From positions 48,630,856 to 48,694,855 of the forward strand of contig NC_060063.1 in assembly GCF_020283565.1 (NCBI RefSeq): DNA of 64,000 bases. The letters run 5' to 3'. The translations under genes and the position numbers were made by a program. Positions 1-10,941 of this stretch are shown here, piece by piece (positions within the stretch are counted from its first letter, which is position 1; each line of letters opens with the position of its first letter). Below the pieces are notes generated by a model. It searched no databases, was not told the origin of the DNA, and saw nothing but the letters and a program-made list of their open reading frames with translations. The stretch is from Trifolium pratense. Its lineage: Eukaryota; Streptophyta; Magnoliopsida; Fabales; Fabaceae.

Positions 1-1117
1 CAGTCATTTCGATTCGTATTAACCGAAGGATTCCTTCGATTTCTATAAATCGAACGATTTTGTGTCAGAAACCTACCAACCTAGCATATATGACAGTTGA
101 AAATAAAAGAAATTAAACGGAAGATTACCTTAATATTGTGCTTCAAATCGCCTTCCAACCCTTAGCAAACGTTCCAAACTTGATTTTAAGCAGCGATTTG
201 AGTGAAAAACGGATTGGATTTTGGGATCTCTTTTGGTAGTGTGGGGATGAAGTATTGAAAGTGATGAAGAATGTGAGAGGTTGCTTTCTATATAAACATA
301 CTTCGATTCGTAAAACCCGAAGGACAGAGCGAGTGGTTTTTAAAAACCGAAGTTTTTATATGTTCGATTCGTAAAACCCGAATTTGCTAACCAAAAAAGT
401 GGTCATTTTCGAAGGGCAAACTGGGATTTAAGGGGGGTATAAAAGAAACGTGGGGGGTGGGGAGAGAAAATATCCAAGAAAAATGGAGAGCAAGCAAGAT
501 ATGGTCAAAAACTCGTTCCACTGTTGTACAACTTTAGTATGAGGGTTCATAACCCCAAGAATAAGTTTTCTTCCTAATCTACATTTGGTGTATAAATGTA
601 TTTGAAGCAATAATATGCACAAGAAAATTGTGGAGGTTACTCTGAGATACATGTAATTAAAGGTAATATTCTCTCTTTTTTTTTTATTCTTTGTTATTTA
701 TTCAATTGACTTGCTTATTCACAATCCGATTTTATTTACAAGTAAATGTAGGTTAATAAAAATTTGATGTATTTATATTACTCTTTATCTTCATGCTCTT
801 ATCTTCAAATCCATTTTAGCACGCACGCACGCACATGTATATATGATTGTTGTGTACGTGTTTCTGACACCATCGGAATTTTCATCTTTATCAAAATGAT
901 TCATGTTTCCTTGTGATGATTCGAAAAATAGAAAAAGCATCAATATAAAATCAATCAAAGAGTTGTGTCTAAATTAAATAACATTTTTCTATTATATATT
1001 ATATACGGTAAACTAATCATAGAGTTCTTTAACACCGCCACTTCATATCATCTTCCTTTCCTTTATATATATACGGTAAACTAATCAGAGAGCTCTTCAT
1101 TTCATATCTTCTCAAAA
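1..1117. other. non-genic flank, no gene recognised
   Basis: I see no convincing coding region here. The phrase TTCGATTCGTAAAACCCGAA occurs twice (around 303 and 363), and related CGAA-containing phrases lie near position 10, so this may be the edge of a dispersed repeat. Two near-copies of the phrase ATACGGTAAACTAATCA (around 1003 and 1071) form a short local duplication just before the ORF at 1118. Confidence 0.4.
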
Positions 1118-1189
1118 ATGGCATACCACCGCCACTTGTTCTACATTGTCCTCCTTCTCTTCTTCCTCTCCACCACCACTCACTACTAG
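1118..1189 (+). pseudogene. signal-peptide ORF cut by a CACTA insertion
   Basis: An ATG in good context (CTCAAAAATGG) opens a 23-codon frame. It begins MAYHRHLFYIVLLLFFLS, which is a short basic start, a strongly hydrophobic core and a small-residue Ser/Thr end, as in a secretory signal peptide. A TATATATA stretch lies about 50 bases upstream, fitting a core promoter. The last codons (CAC TAC TAG) are the first bases of a CACTA terminus at 1181, so the frame stops inside the transposon. I infer the 5-prime end of a small secreted-protein gene whose mature part is lost. The mature family cannot be told. A chance ORF is possible but less likely given promoter-like bases and the signal peptide. 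Confidence 0.5.
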
Positions 1190-2136
1190 AAAACTCGGCT
1201 TTAGCGACCGATTTAGAGACCGATTTTCATCAAAATCGGTCTCTAAATCTGTTAGCGACCGATTTTGCGACCAGAAAAAATCAGTATCAATGACCCTGGT
1301 CGCTACTCCGTTGTGACCAACATAGCGACCGATTTAGTAGCGACTGAAGTAGTGATCGATTATAGAGACCAAAATAGCGACCGAACTTAGAGACTGGGTT
1401 AGAGACCGAGTTTGCGACGATCTATGCGATGCAATGTCCGACGCTATAGCAACTGATTTAGGACTGATACCAGCGACTGAGTTAGCCACTGATTATAGCG
1501 ACCGAATTTGCGACCGACTTGTTTAATTTTTAAAAAAAATCAGTCACTAAATCGGTCACTAATTTTGATTTTTTTAAAAAAAAAATGTAGTCCCCTATAA
1601 TATATATAAATATAACTAAACATATTAGTAAATTAAATCCTTATAAAATCAAGAATCACACAATTGGTAACATTGGAATGGTCAATACAATACAGACAAA
1701 CATAAATTATATCTATATACAACTTAGTTTTTTTCATTCTAATACACTAGGTAACTTTATAAGAGACTCCAGCTTATTTTTTTTCATTCTAATACACTTT
1801 GTAACTCTATAAGAGACTCCAACACCTCCTAGCTTCCTTTCATCCAGCAGAAAGTTTATCCATTATTGTATCATGTGGTAACATTATTGTATCAAGTTCC
1901 AAGAGAGAGATCTTCCATCAATTGCTACCCCAAATGAAAGAATTCAAGAAACTGATGGGTGTGTATAAGTTTTGGAACTTGTTTCCATTTTTTTATAAGC
2001 CATATAATTATAAATATATAATGTGAAAGAAAATTTCAAGATTCTACTTAAAATTGTTAGAATCCCTTTGATAACTTTTAATTCTTCAAATGAATTTTGC
2101 TATCAAGATTATAAGAGTCTAAGTTTATTTTAAAAT
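1181..2136. mobile_element. CACTA 5-prime end without partner
   Basis: Starts with the CACTA terminus CACTACTAGAAAA. About 370 bases of subterminal repeats follow, with many copies of AGCGACCGA/TTTAGAGACC and their complements, as in the complete element at 2137-6067. Beyond about 1560 the sequence is AT-rich with no recognised gene. No matching 3-prime terminus followed by ACT (the three bases before 1181) was found, so this is an end fragment or an older element into which the next one inserted. Confidence 0.7.
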
Positions 2137-2602
2137 CACTACTAGAAAATTCGGCTTTAGCGACTGATTTAGAGACCGATTTTCATCAAAATCGGTCTCT
2201 AAATCCGTTAGCGACCGAATTAGCGACCATAAAAAATCAGCATCAACGACCCTGGTCGCTGATCAGTTGTGACCACCCCAGCGACCGATTCTGTAGCTAC
2301 TGAATTAGCGACCGATTTTAGCGACCGAAACAGTGACCGAAATCAGAGACTGGCTTAGAGACTAATTTTGCGACGATGGATTCGACGAATTGTCTGACGC
2401 TATAGCGACTGATTTGTGACCGATTTTTTAATAATTTATCTGTTTGTTGCGACCAATGTAGCGACTGAATTTAGAGACCGAAATAGCAACCGACCTCAGA
2501 GACTATTTTAGAGACTAATTGTAGCGACTGATTTAGTGACCAATTGTAAGACGCTATGGGAAATTCAGTCTCTATTTCGGTCTCTAATAATTTATTTTTT
2601 TA

Positions 2603-2603
<1 letters not shown>

Positions 2604-2659
<56 letters not shown>

Positions 2660-2670
2660 TTTTGTTCACG

Positions 2671-2724
<54 letters not shown>

Positions 2725-2725
2725 G
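2604..2725. repeat. (ATT)n microsatellite, interrupted
   Basis: Two uninterrupted runs of ATT/TTA triplets are separated by about 14 other bases (TTTTTTGTTCACG). They lie inside the CACTA element at 2137-6067. The 79-codon poly-Tyr/poly-Ile frame across them is a by-product of the repeat and not a gene. Confidence 0.95.
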
Positions 2726-3059
2726 TTAATTTACAATCCCAAACAATTAAACAATTAAACATGCACACAACATGAACACAATATATTACCAACTACTTAT
2801 CCAAAAATACATAATAAATCAAAAGCATAACCTAACAAAGACTAAGTTATCACTACTGCCTATACTTGCAAGTATATAAGTGAATTGATCTTCACATACA
2901 AAAAGGGGAATAAATCCCGTTCAATTCTTGCATAAAAAAAAGTAAATATCCTAACTAAGAAAACAATATATAATGAATCACACTTGTCATTCTTTGTTCT
3001 TGATCATAATTCTTCACCATCATCAAACACATCATAATTATCATCATTCTTCACCATCA

Positions 3060-3690
3060 TCATACACATTATCATCAGACATGTCATCATCATTATCATC
3101 AGCCACATCATCGTTACTATCAGCCACAATATCTTCATGAACTTCATCTCTAGTATATGGCTTCGGCCGAAAGTTTAAGCTTTCCAAATTCCATCAATTG
3201 TTTTACCATATCACGAAGTTCATCATTTTCCCTTCTCATTTCTTCGCTTTCAATTTTCAGTTCTTCAATTTCATGTCTTTGCACCCATTCAGTTGACGCG
3301 GAATTTGAACCACTGTAATTTCGCCTGCCTGCAAATAAAGAAGATTCACTCCCAAGACCATATATGTATCCTTTCCTTGTTCCTGCAACCTCAGTCCACA
3401 CATCTATTTCCTTTGGTGGCGGAGTTCCTTGCAAAGATGCTTGTTGGGTTAATTCTTCCAATCTACATTTATACTTTTCCTATTGACACAAATATGAGGC
3501 TACTTAATATTTTAAAATTAAGTAAAATACAATGAAATCAACATGAAAAAAAATACTATTTAAAGTTGAGAACTCGTTACATAGACATGTTCCGATCTTC
3601 GATCAACCCAAGCCTTATTCTTGCGATGTTGGTGTGTGTAAACAAACAAATCTACAGGAGCAGGGGGAGTGCCATTCAGTTCCGTCTTTA
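3060..3690 (-). pseudogene. CACTA-encoded Ptta/En/Spm-type protein, frameshifted
   Basis: Two minus-strand exons are visible. The first (about 3690-3591) encodes a segment with VDLFVYTHQHRKNKAWVD, like the THxxK...WVD signature of plant Ptta/En/Spm ORF1-type proteins. It ends at a GTAACG donor. The second (from about 3483) begins KYKCRLEELTQQ, runs through EVAGTRKGYIYGLGSE (the family's G+R+YGLG motif) and ends in a charged coiled coil (EELKIESEEMRRENDELRD). Near 3180 the frame closes early. A one-base shift continues it into an acidic tail (DDVADDNDDDMSDDN), so the copy looks frameshifted. Its expected role is binding the subterminal repeats of the element. It is not catalytic. Confidence 0.65.
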
Positions 3691-4844
3691 ACAAAACAAA
3701 GAATATGAATTAGAACTATAATCCAAACTTTTCAACTCCTTAAAATTAGTTATGATCAGTATTTTCTACCCAAATTCTCATGGTTGCCATTGCACATTTC
3801 TCAGAATAATATTAAATTGATATTGGCAAAGAAGCAACAACACCAAGCTATTATCTATAAAATGATAGATCAAGTTAAGTTTAATTTACTGACTCAATAA
3901 ATGGTTGGACTTCTTCGCATAAATTTTAGTTCATCAAAGCCTAAGCCAATAGGTGAAAGCTCATGAATGGTTTTATATCTCACACGTCACAATTGTTAAT
4001 AGTCCTATTTTAAACATATAAGTAAACAAAATAGGAAAAATGATGCATTAAAACAAGCTCCCTTTCAACTGATTCAATAAATACCGGACTAATCCAAACT
4101 AATAAGCCAACTATTATTAATATTATCAATTGAAAGGTATACAACAAATCAGGACATGACCATGAATGACTTCCAAATGCAGCCATACACTTTGAGCATT
4201 CATACAATACAAACATGGAAGAAAAAAAAAAAGTAAGCACACACATACACAGTTTTAAGTGGGGAAAAGGATTCCACAATAATGCTAGTCCCGACGCATA
4301 ACCCAAGAATAATATCACCAATATAACCCAAGAAAAGGATTCTCACAGACATCTACACAATATAACCAAAAATTCAAGGGTAAACTACAAAAGTCTTAAA
4401 GGGCCGAAAAATATTAAAGAAAATCATAAGAAAGTCATCAATGAACATGTCAAATCTACAAAACAGGGAGTTTACTTCACTTAGAATGGAGCCAACTCTT
4501 AAATCATGCATCACATTATGGAGCCAAGTCTTCTCAGGTTCAACATGGTCCACCGCCGCAGCTCCTTTAGTACTCTTGTCCACAATCCTGAAATCAATAA
4601 CAAACTACAATCATTCATAGATTGAACCAGAAGGAAAAAAGGAAAGAAAAAACATAATTAAAATTGAAATTGAATTTTTTGTCAAAAAAAAATCAAAATT
4701 AAATTTCTATTCAACAAACAAAAAAAAAAAGAGAATTGAATTTCTTGGTCCATCTACAAGGTATAGCATACACTTTTGAATAAATTCTTTACAGATTTCC
4801 TAACACATACTCAACAATTACTATTTTCCTTCTCTATCAATAAT

Positions 4845-5030
4845 AAGTTCCTCCATGTTATTATCACCAATATCTTCGGTACCAATATTTCATCCTCAGT
4901 TGTGAAACTGTACTTACCTCCAATAGCTCTTAAAAATTGATATACTTCGAACATGGTTGGCCTCTCCCTGTCATTGCATTATTTGACTAATCTAAAAACA
5001 TCAATGTAATGGGAGCCTTTGCATTTATCA
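4845..5030 (-). pseudogene. captured protein-kinase C-terminal fragment
   Basis: On the minus strand a frame reads DVFRLVK, a stop, then CNDRERPTMFEVYQFLRAIGG followed by a GTAAGT donor. The arrangement V-x-RL...C...RPTM-EV...LRAIGG matches kinase subdomain XI of plant receptor-like kinases. Nothing else of the kinase is visible. It lies inside the CACTA element and is probably a captured host exon. It is short and carries a stop, so it is not functional. Confidence 0.5.
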
Positions 5031-6083
5031 ACAATAACTATAACTATGCAAAAAACAAAATCTCACATGTATAGATAAATTAAACTCTGTTTTACAAGAA
5101 ACCAATCAAGCATACAAAGTTTATCGCATATTCCGATTTACAAATTTTAATCAAACTATATACCAGTTCCAAAACACTTGGAATCTACATCTATGTTACT
5201 AGCTGTTTTAAGCAAAATAACAAAGAAAAAAAAAATACACAAGTACTTAAATATGCAGATGTAGGAAGCAGCAAACTTACCTTCAAAGCGCAGTCGCACT
5301 ACCAAACAAAATCAGCATCGACCCAATGTATCCCGTCGTTCCTTCCTCTCCCACCGCCGGTACAGCCATCAACGTGTGACCACATCACGACCCTGTTCCA
5401 CCTCCTTCATCTCCAAAATCGCATCCCTAAAGAGATTCAAATCAGCGAACATTCAGAATCGAAAGAATACGTTTTTGAGATTTTGATTTGAGGGTTTTAG
5501 GGAATTGATTCATAATCGAGAAAAAGAAGAAGAATGAATGAAAGGATTGAAAAGGGTATTTACGGTTATGAGATGAGATGAGGGAGAACATAGTGAGTAC
5601 TTAGAAGAAGGATTAAGGGTTTTTTGTGGTATATGTAACTAATGCAATTAGAGGGATTTTTTTTTTTTTTTTTTTATAACGATAATATTTGATTTTCTTT
5701 TTTAGTGATTTGTAAATTTGTAAATTTTTAGAAACTTGTAAAAAAAAAAAAAAAAAATTGCGTCAGATCTCCTGTCGCTAAAACTAATCGGTCTCCAATT
5801 CGGTCTCTACAATCACTTAGCGACCAATTTAGCGACCGAATATTTTTTGACTTTGAAGTCTGAAATTTTGGTCTCTAATTCGGTCTCTAATAGCGACCGA
5901 AATATTGGTCGCTAATTATCAATCTCTAATTCGGTCTCTATAATTACTTAGCGACCGATTTGTTTTTATACTTTGACAGTCGAAATTTGGTCTCTAATTC
6001 GGTCTCTATAGCGACCGAAATAATTCGGTCGCTAAATCGGTCTCTAAAAGCGAATTTTCTAGTAGTGAATTGAGTTATAATAA

Positions 6084-6406
6084 TTATTTTAACATATGGA
6101 TGCATGCACGCACGCACATGCGAGTGCATGCATGCACATACACACACTAAGTAATAAAAAAAATAGTGCCCATAAAATTTTAGTGTCTTGTGGACCGCTC
6201 CTCTCAAACACCCACCGACACCTTCCTCATTTGGAGTATAATTTCAAGAGAATTTTTTTTTTTTTTTAAAGTAAAAGAGAAGTTAATCTTATATGTGGTA
6301 GATGGTCCAATAAACTGAAACAAAGAAAAGACATACTTGAATGAGAATTAATTTTTGCACCCCATGAAATATCTCAGTCACCCCCTGAAAAGACCAAACT
6401 GCCCCT
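6084..6406. repeat. 320-bp direct repeat, copy R1
   Basis: Begins TTATTTTAACATATGGATGC and ends near GACCAAACTGCCCCT. It is nearly identical to 8643-8961 in the same orientation, apart from a few substitutions and poly-T length changes. The unit contains alternating GCATGCATGC/ACGCACGCAC purine-pyrimidine tracts. R1 sits 16 bases after the CACTA 3-prime end. Confidence 0.9.
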
Positions 6407-6891
6407 TTCTTTGTTCCTTCATCTCCAGCCATTCGATCCGCGAACGTCACCTTCAAGAACTCACCCAACCGTTCAAATCTGCCATGGAATCTTCATCAAT
6501 AAGATGAAAATTTAAACTTTCTCAACTAATTTCACTTTTTTACGCATCAAAATCTACACTTGCATGCTTCAAAAACTTCATAATTATTGGTCTTTTTCAA
6601 TGAAATCGGTTTTCAAGCTATGATTTTTATATGTTCTATATTATACTGGATTCATAAAAACTTCAAAATTTGTTTCTCATATGTAACTCATAGATCTGTT
6701 GTGTCAATTGTGGAGAGGTTGTATCTTCTGTTTACGATGGAATTATTTTGATATATTTTGCCGTAAAAAATATTTAACTGATGATGATGAAGTGTTGATA
6801 TCATAAATGAAATCGAAAGGAACAAAAGCTTTGAAACGATTATTTCCCCTGATGAGGTATATCACTCAATTTATATACTTGACTTTTTATA

Positions 6892-8311
6892 TTGTTTCAT
6901 ATATTTTCAAACCACCATTTTAAAATCAATAATTCATGTCAAATTTATGGCAAAATTGAAATACCAAGGAGTTTCTTTCATGAATGGAAACATGAACTGC
7001 TGAAAAAACAAGACGCCAAGATTAGCACAACTCATGAGTCCTCAACAATACGTTTATGTTTAAACGATGATGAGTGTTTCATGTATTATGCGCATTTTGT
7101 AGCTGAAAGGTTTGGTTTTGAGAAACCCACCAAAGTTATTTTTGATTATCAAATTGCCAACAATGAGTTTAAAATGACAGTGATTGGAACTGTTGAGAAT
7201 CAGAATATGCCGACAACATTCGAAACGATAATCAATCCCTTTGAGGTATATGGCAGTTTATTATCATCTGTATTTATATTAATTGATGTAATGCAAAAAA
7301 TTAAGTTCATAACTAAGGTTTTTGTCGAATTTAGAGAAAGATTCAAATCCCAATTGATTTCTATGAGCAATGAGAAAGAGAATTTCATCGCCTTGACTAT
7401 GGTAGGATTGTATGGAATGAGCAATAAGTGCGTATGTATTTTCAATTCAATGATACTGAGAAAGTTATGTATGGAAATGAGGTTTCTTGTACATTTGGAT
7501 TTCAAAGACCAACGAAAGTGCGTCTAGAATATCAAATTTTGAACAATAAATTTTCATTGACTTTGATTGGATCGTCTGATGATCAATCCCATGCATCAAC
7601 TGAAATTTTTGAAGAAGGATTAAATGATGATGAAGCTGATGAGACAACCATAGTATTGGTAAATTACACTATTTCTATTTCATTTAATTTGGTGACAAAT
7701 TTCATTATGTTTTCCGACTTTCATATTTTGTTACATATAATTATATTTTAAGGATGGAGTTGAAGAAGCTAAAGCTGTTGAAGAACTTGAAGATGTTGGT
7801 CAAAATGAACCTGCTGAAGAGCCTCAAGATGTTGGTCAAGATGAACCTGCTGAAGAGCCTCTACATGTTGGTCAACAACCAATTGAATGGAATAAAACTG
7901 TTTTCAGATCAATGGCTAATCTTTCCAAGAAACAAGTTTTGGTAATGCCTACAAATTATTTAATGTTCATTGTTATTTAATCACAACTATTCAAAATACC
8001 TTCCTACTAACTATTATCAAATACTTTTAATATTGCAACACTTTCCAAATGCTTTTTCGAGAGGTGTCCTTTCAAGAGCAACCCATCTTGACCTAATGTC
8101 GGAAGATATGGATTTTCATCACCGATGCGTTGTTCATACTTCTACAAGATCAAAGGATATTGGAGCATTCGAAAAGCATATTGCCGAAGGATGGTATGAT
8201 TATATGCTTAGCCACAGGCCAAGAGCCGGTGACAACTTGCGATTTATGCTATTTCCAAATACATTTAAACTCAATGTCAATCTTCAACGTCGCAACAGGA
8301 GGCGCAATTAG
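6892..8311 (+). pseudogene. B3-like DNA-binding pseudobarrel gene, decayed
   Basis: Several plus-strand exons can be joined by eye. Exon A (6892 to about 7243, GTATAT donor) holds KIEIPRSFFHEWKHEL and, further on, FGFEKPTKVIFDYQ. Exon B (about 7335-7660) repeats the same module (KIQIPIDFYEQ, then FGFQRPTKVRLEYQ) but with in-frame TGA and TAA codons. A short Glu-rich linker follows with repeats of VGQ-EPAEEP (7754-7910). The last exon (8065-8311) reads AFEKHIAEGWYDYMLSHRP followed by RAGDNLRFMLF, close to the GW...G-D-L-F core of B3 DNA-binding domains. So it held two or more pseudobarrel modules. The stops make it a pseudogene. It sits inside a Helitron-like unit, which suggests capture. The B3 assignment is by motif resemblance only. 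Confidence 0.55.
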
Positions 8312-8614
8312 ATGTGATCATGTTTGTTGTTATGCATCTTTATAAGTGAACCAACTTTAATATCAAGATCTATGTTTGGTATTTAAACTATTTAATTTCA
8401 TTTTGGTACTTCTTAATTAATTCCAATGTGTACTCAGACTACCTGATATGAGTATTTGCTACTTCTTAAATCATTCCAATAACTGTTGTACTATCCATTT
8501 ATGTCTTTGTGCAATTTCTGCTTAATTAAAAATTAGTGTGTAAATGAAAAAATTTCTTTATTCAATCTGCTATCGCAAAGCGTGACTTAAAAAATTAATG
8601 GCATAACATTACGA

Positions 8615-8642
8615 CCCGTGCATCGCACGGGTCTATTACTAG
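8615..8642 (+). other. Helitron 3-prime hairpin and CTAG terminus
   Basis: CCCGTGC and GCACGGG form a perfect 7-bp stem with an ATC loop. CTAG then ends the element, and the next base is T, as expected for insertion between A and T. Confidence 0.8.
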
Positions 8643-8961
8643 TTATTTTAACATATGGATGCATGCACGCACGCACATGCGAGTGCATGCATGCACATAC
8701 ACACACTAAGTAATAAAAAAAATGGTGCCCATAAAATTTTAGTGTCTTGTGGACTGCTCCTCTCAAACACCCACCGACACCTTCCTCATTTGGAGTATAA
8801 TTTGAAGAGAAATTTTTTTTTTTAAGTAAAAGAGAAGTTAATCTTACATGTGGTAGATGGTCCAATAAACTCAAACAAAGAAAAGACATACTTGAATGAT
8901 AATTACTTTTTGCACCCCATGAAATACCTCAGTCACCCCCTGAAAAGACCAAACTACCCCT
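8643..8961. repeat. 320-bp direct repeat, copy R2
   Basis: Second copy of the repeat at 6084-6406. It starts at the base immediately after the Helitron CTAG terminus and ends within two bases of the LTR retrotransposon insertion at 8963. Confidence 0.9.
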
Positions 8962-8962
8962 C

Positions 8963-9332
8963 TGACGCAGTACGGAAGCATGAAAGAAAAGAAAACGCTA
9001 ATCCTGTTAGATAAAGACTTTGGAATCCACCAGAAAGAATAATTTGGAATCCACCAAATTTGAGAAAATTATCTATATTTTATTGAATAAAAAGTTTTCT
9101 TTCAAGGCTACAATAGTTTAGCTTAAATAGTAGTGAAAAAATAAAAATAACAAATCTTCTAAAAGATTGTAAAAATAAAAATAACAAACCTAGCTAAATA
9201 AAAATAACAAATCTACCTAAAATATAAAAATAACTAATCTAGGTGAAATATAAAAATAAGAAATCTACCTAAAATATAATAAAACTAAATCTAGCTAAAA
9301 TAATACATTACTAAAGAAACCCTCCTACATCA
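8963..9332 (-). repeat. LTR (3-prime LTR of the minus-strand element)
   Basis: 370 bp, TG...CA ends. It differs from the right LTR by several substitutions and a duplicated 'GGAATCCACCAGA'-type segment present only in the right copy. Confidence 0.9.
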
Positions 9333-9567
9333 GTCTCCTCTACCTCAAAAGAACTCGACTCCGAGTTCTCATCTTGATACTAACTCGTGCGTTTATCATA
9401 GTAGAAACTTAGTACCTGTTTTGCTTTAATAACCAAATTCTTCCTTTACTCTTTCTTGCTTCATCCCAACTCTTTTCTTCTTTAAGAGCTCGTTTTTTCT
9501 CCTCTAACTTGATATAACAACTTTTCAACCCATTTAATAACTCTACAGTGGCGGTAGAACTTATATG

Positions 9568-10116
9568 TAGGCATGGCAATGGGGCAGGGCGGGGACGGGT
9601 TTTGCCCTCCCCAAACCCAAACCCATAAAGTTCAAGTTTCCCCAAACCCATCCCAAATTCGAACGGGGATAAAAATGATAATCCCAAGCCCATATCCAAC
9701 GGGGATCGGGTATCCCCATTACGCCTCTTTCCACATGAATTTAGATTATATTTTAGTATTTTTTTATTAAAAAAAAAAATATAAATGTCCAAAATTATTT
9801 TCCCTCAACAATATTTTTTTAAATAAAGAAAAAAAATAGAGAAAATGGTTTGTTTAATACTCAAATTAAAATAAAAAATAAATATATGAACGTAATTTAA
9901 GAGATTGTTTAAGCGTTTCTAATTTAAAGGGGGTGAAATCTAATTTTTAGTATAAGCGGGGCGGGTTCGGGGTGGGTATCAATGTACCCATTACCCGCCC
10001 CAAACCCATCTTTTGAAGTCGGGGAAAACCCAAACCCAGTCAACTCGGGTTTTTCCCGTCAAAGCGGGTATGGTTTGGATGGGTACCCACGGGTATGAGT
10101 TTTATTGTCATGCCTA
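9568..10116. mobile_element. hAT-type MITE, GGGTA-rich family, copy 1
   Basis: Termini TAGGCATGGCAAT and ATTGTCATGCCTA are inverted repeats with one mismatch. The 8-bp target duplication CTTATATG flanks the element (9560-9567 and 10117-10124), which is diagnostic of hAT superfamily insertion. Both ends are G/C-rich strings of GGG-TA and CCC-AAA type; the middle is AT-rich. It has no coding potential. It is nested inside the LTR element and related to the copy at 29603. Confidence 0.9.
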
Positions 10117-10199
10117 CTTATATGCGTAACATGAAAATACCGAACAATGTTCATAAGTTTTTCTGTTTGTGTTGTCCTTGAAGTCGCATCATATTGCGT

Positions 10200-10881
10200 T
10201 GCCGATGACATAAATTTGTTACATGCCCTTATTTCTCCTTTGTTTCTACATCAATTTCTGGCGTCGCCTCTATTTGGACGTCACAATCCATGTCATTGTT
10301 GTTCATGTTGAAACTACCCTCTAATTCTATATTAAGCACTCCTTCCTCATCTTTGGATTCGTCAACTTCAACCGAAGCATCTTGTTCAACAACTACTTCA
10401 ATTTCTTTCGGTTTGGATTTATGAGCAGGATCGTCAAGTTTCTCTGGAAGAGATTGTTAGTTATCATCTAGGGTTTCGGTAGCTATGTGACGTAGTTGAA
10501 AATTATTGGCATGATTGTTGTTATTGGCATTATTGAAGATGCTAAATGTTTCATCGACTTTAACATTAACATATCAATTAACATACGTTATCAAAACAGA
10601 ATGTTTAGCAATATCTTTAATCATTTTACGCGAGTTACCTGCCATTATGGAAGCATGCCTCAAAAGGTCGGACAACGAGTAATCTTTGTTGTAACAAAAG
10701 GGGCAACGATATGTCGAATCAGAGATTTTAAACTCGTAGTAATCATCCTTCAACCTTTTGTAATATCTACGCTAATAGTATTCCAAATCAGATTCACCAC
10801 GAGTATGTTCTGATTTTATGTACGTAACAATAGTTTGGTTGTTATTGTGAACCCTAATAACCGGAATTGATTCTCCCATGG
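10200..10881 (-). pseudogene. zf-XS zinc-finger ORF carried by the LTR element
   Basis: From an ATG at 10881 (minus) the frame reads MGESIPVIRVHNNNQTIV and, after one in-frame TAG, reaches YYEFKISDSTYRCPFCYNK followed by DYSLSDLLRHASIMAGNS. The spacing CPFC...LL-HA fits the zf-XS finger found with XS/XH domains in SGS3/IDN2/FDM proteins of RNA-directed DNA methylation. A second, acidic frame downstream (about 10490-10215) includes KPKEIEVVVEQDASVEVDE. The ORF starts about 50 bases after the primer site, where gag would lie. It is interrupted, so this copy is probably dead. The family assignment is by motif. Confidence 0.6.
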
Positions 10882-10941
10882 CTGATCACGTTAGGAAAAG
10901 AACAGGAGAAACGAACAGGAGAAACCTGCTCTGATACCAAC

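Larger units (their letters stand above)
2137..6067 (-). mobile_element. CACTA (En/Spm) DNA transposon, complete ends
   Basis: The 5-prime terminus CACTACTAGAAAA at 2137 pairs with TTTTCTAGTAGTG ending at 6067. The 3-bp target duplication AAT lies at 2134-2136 and 6068-6070. Both ends carry dense subterminal repeats based on AGCGACCGA and TCGGTCTCTAA (2150-2580 and 5765-6055), the kind of array bound by TNPA-type proteins. The element is 3.93 kb. It has an En/Spm-type ORF on the minus strand (3060-3690) but no recognisable TNP2 catalytic transposase, so it is probably non-autonomous. It also holds a kinase fragment (about 4850-5030) and large ATT microsatellites (2604-2725). Confidence 0.9.
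6407..8642 (+). mobile_element. Helitron-like unit, 3-prime end well defined
   Basis: The right end has the Helitron signature: a GC-rich hairpin CCCGTGC-ATC-GCACGGG (8615-8631), a seven-base spacer, then CTAG (8639-8642) followed by T. The body carries a decayed multi-exon B3-like gene. No RepHel (Rep/helicase) sequence is visible, so it is non-autonomous. I could not fix the 5-prime TC end. The repeat R1 may belong to the element, which would then start near 6084. Confidence 0.6.

Noticed and set aside
2536..2775. 79-codon frame rich in Tyr and Ile
   Set aside because: It is only the translation of the ATT microsatellite.
4010..4583. Two minus-strand frames of 103 and 69 codons in the CACTA element
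   Set aside because: No recognisable family and no clear splice context; possibly captured sequence but not supportable.
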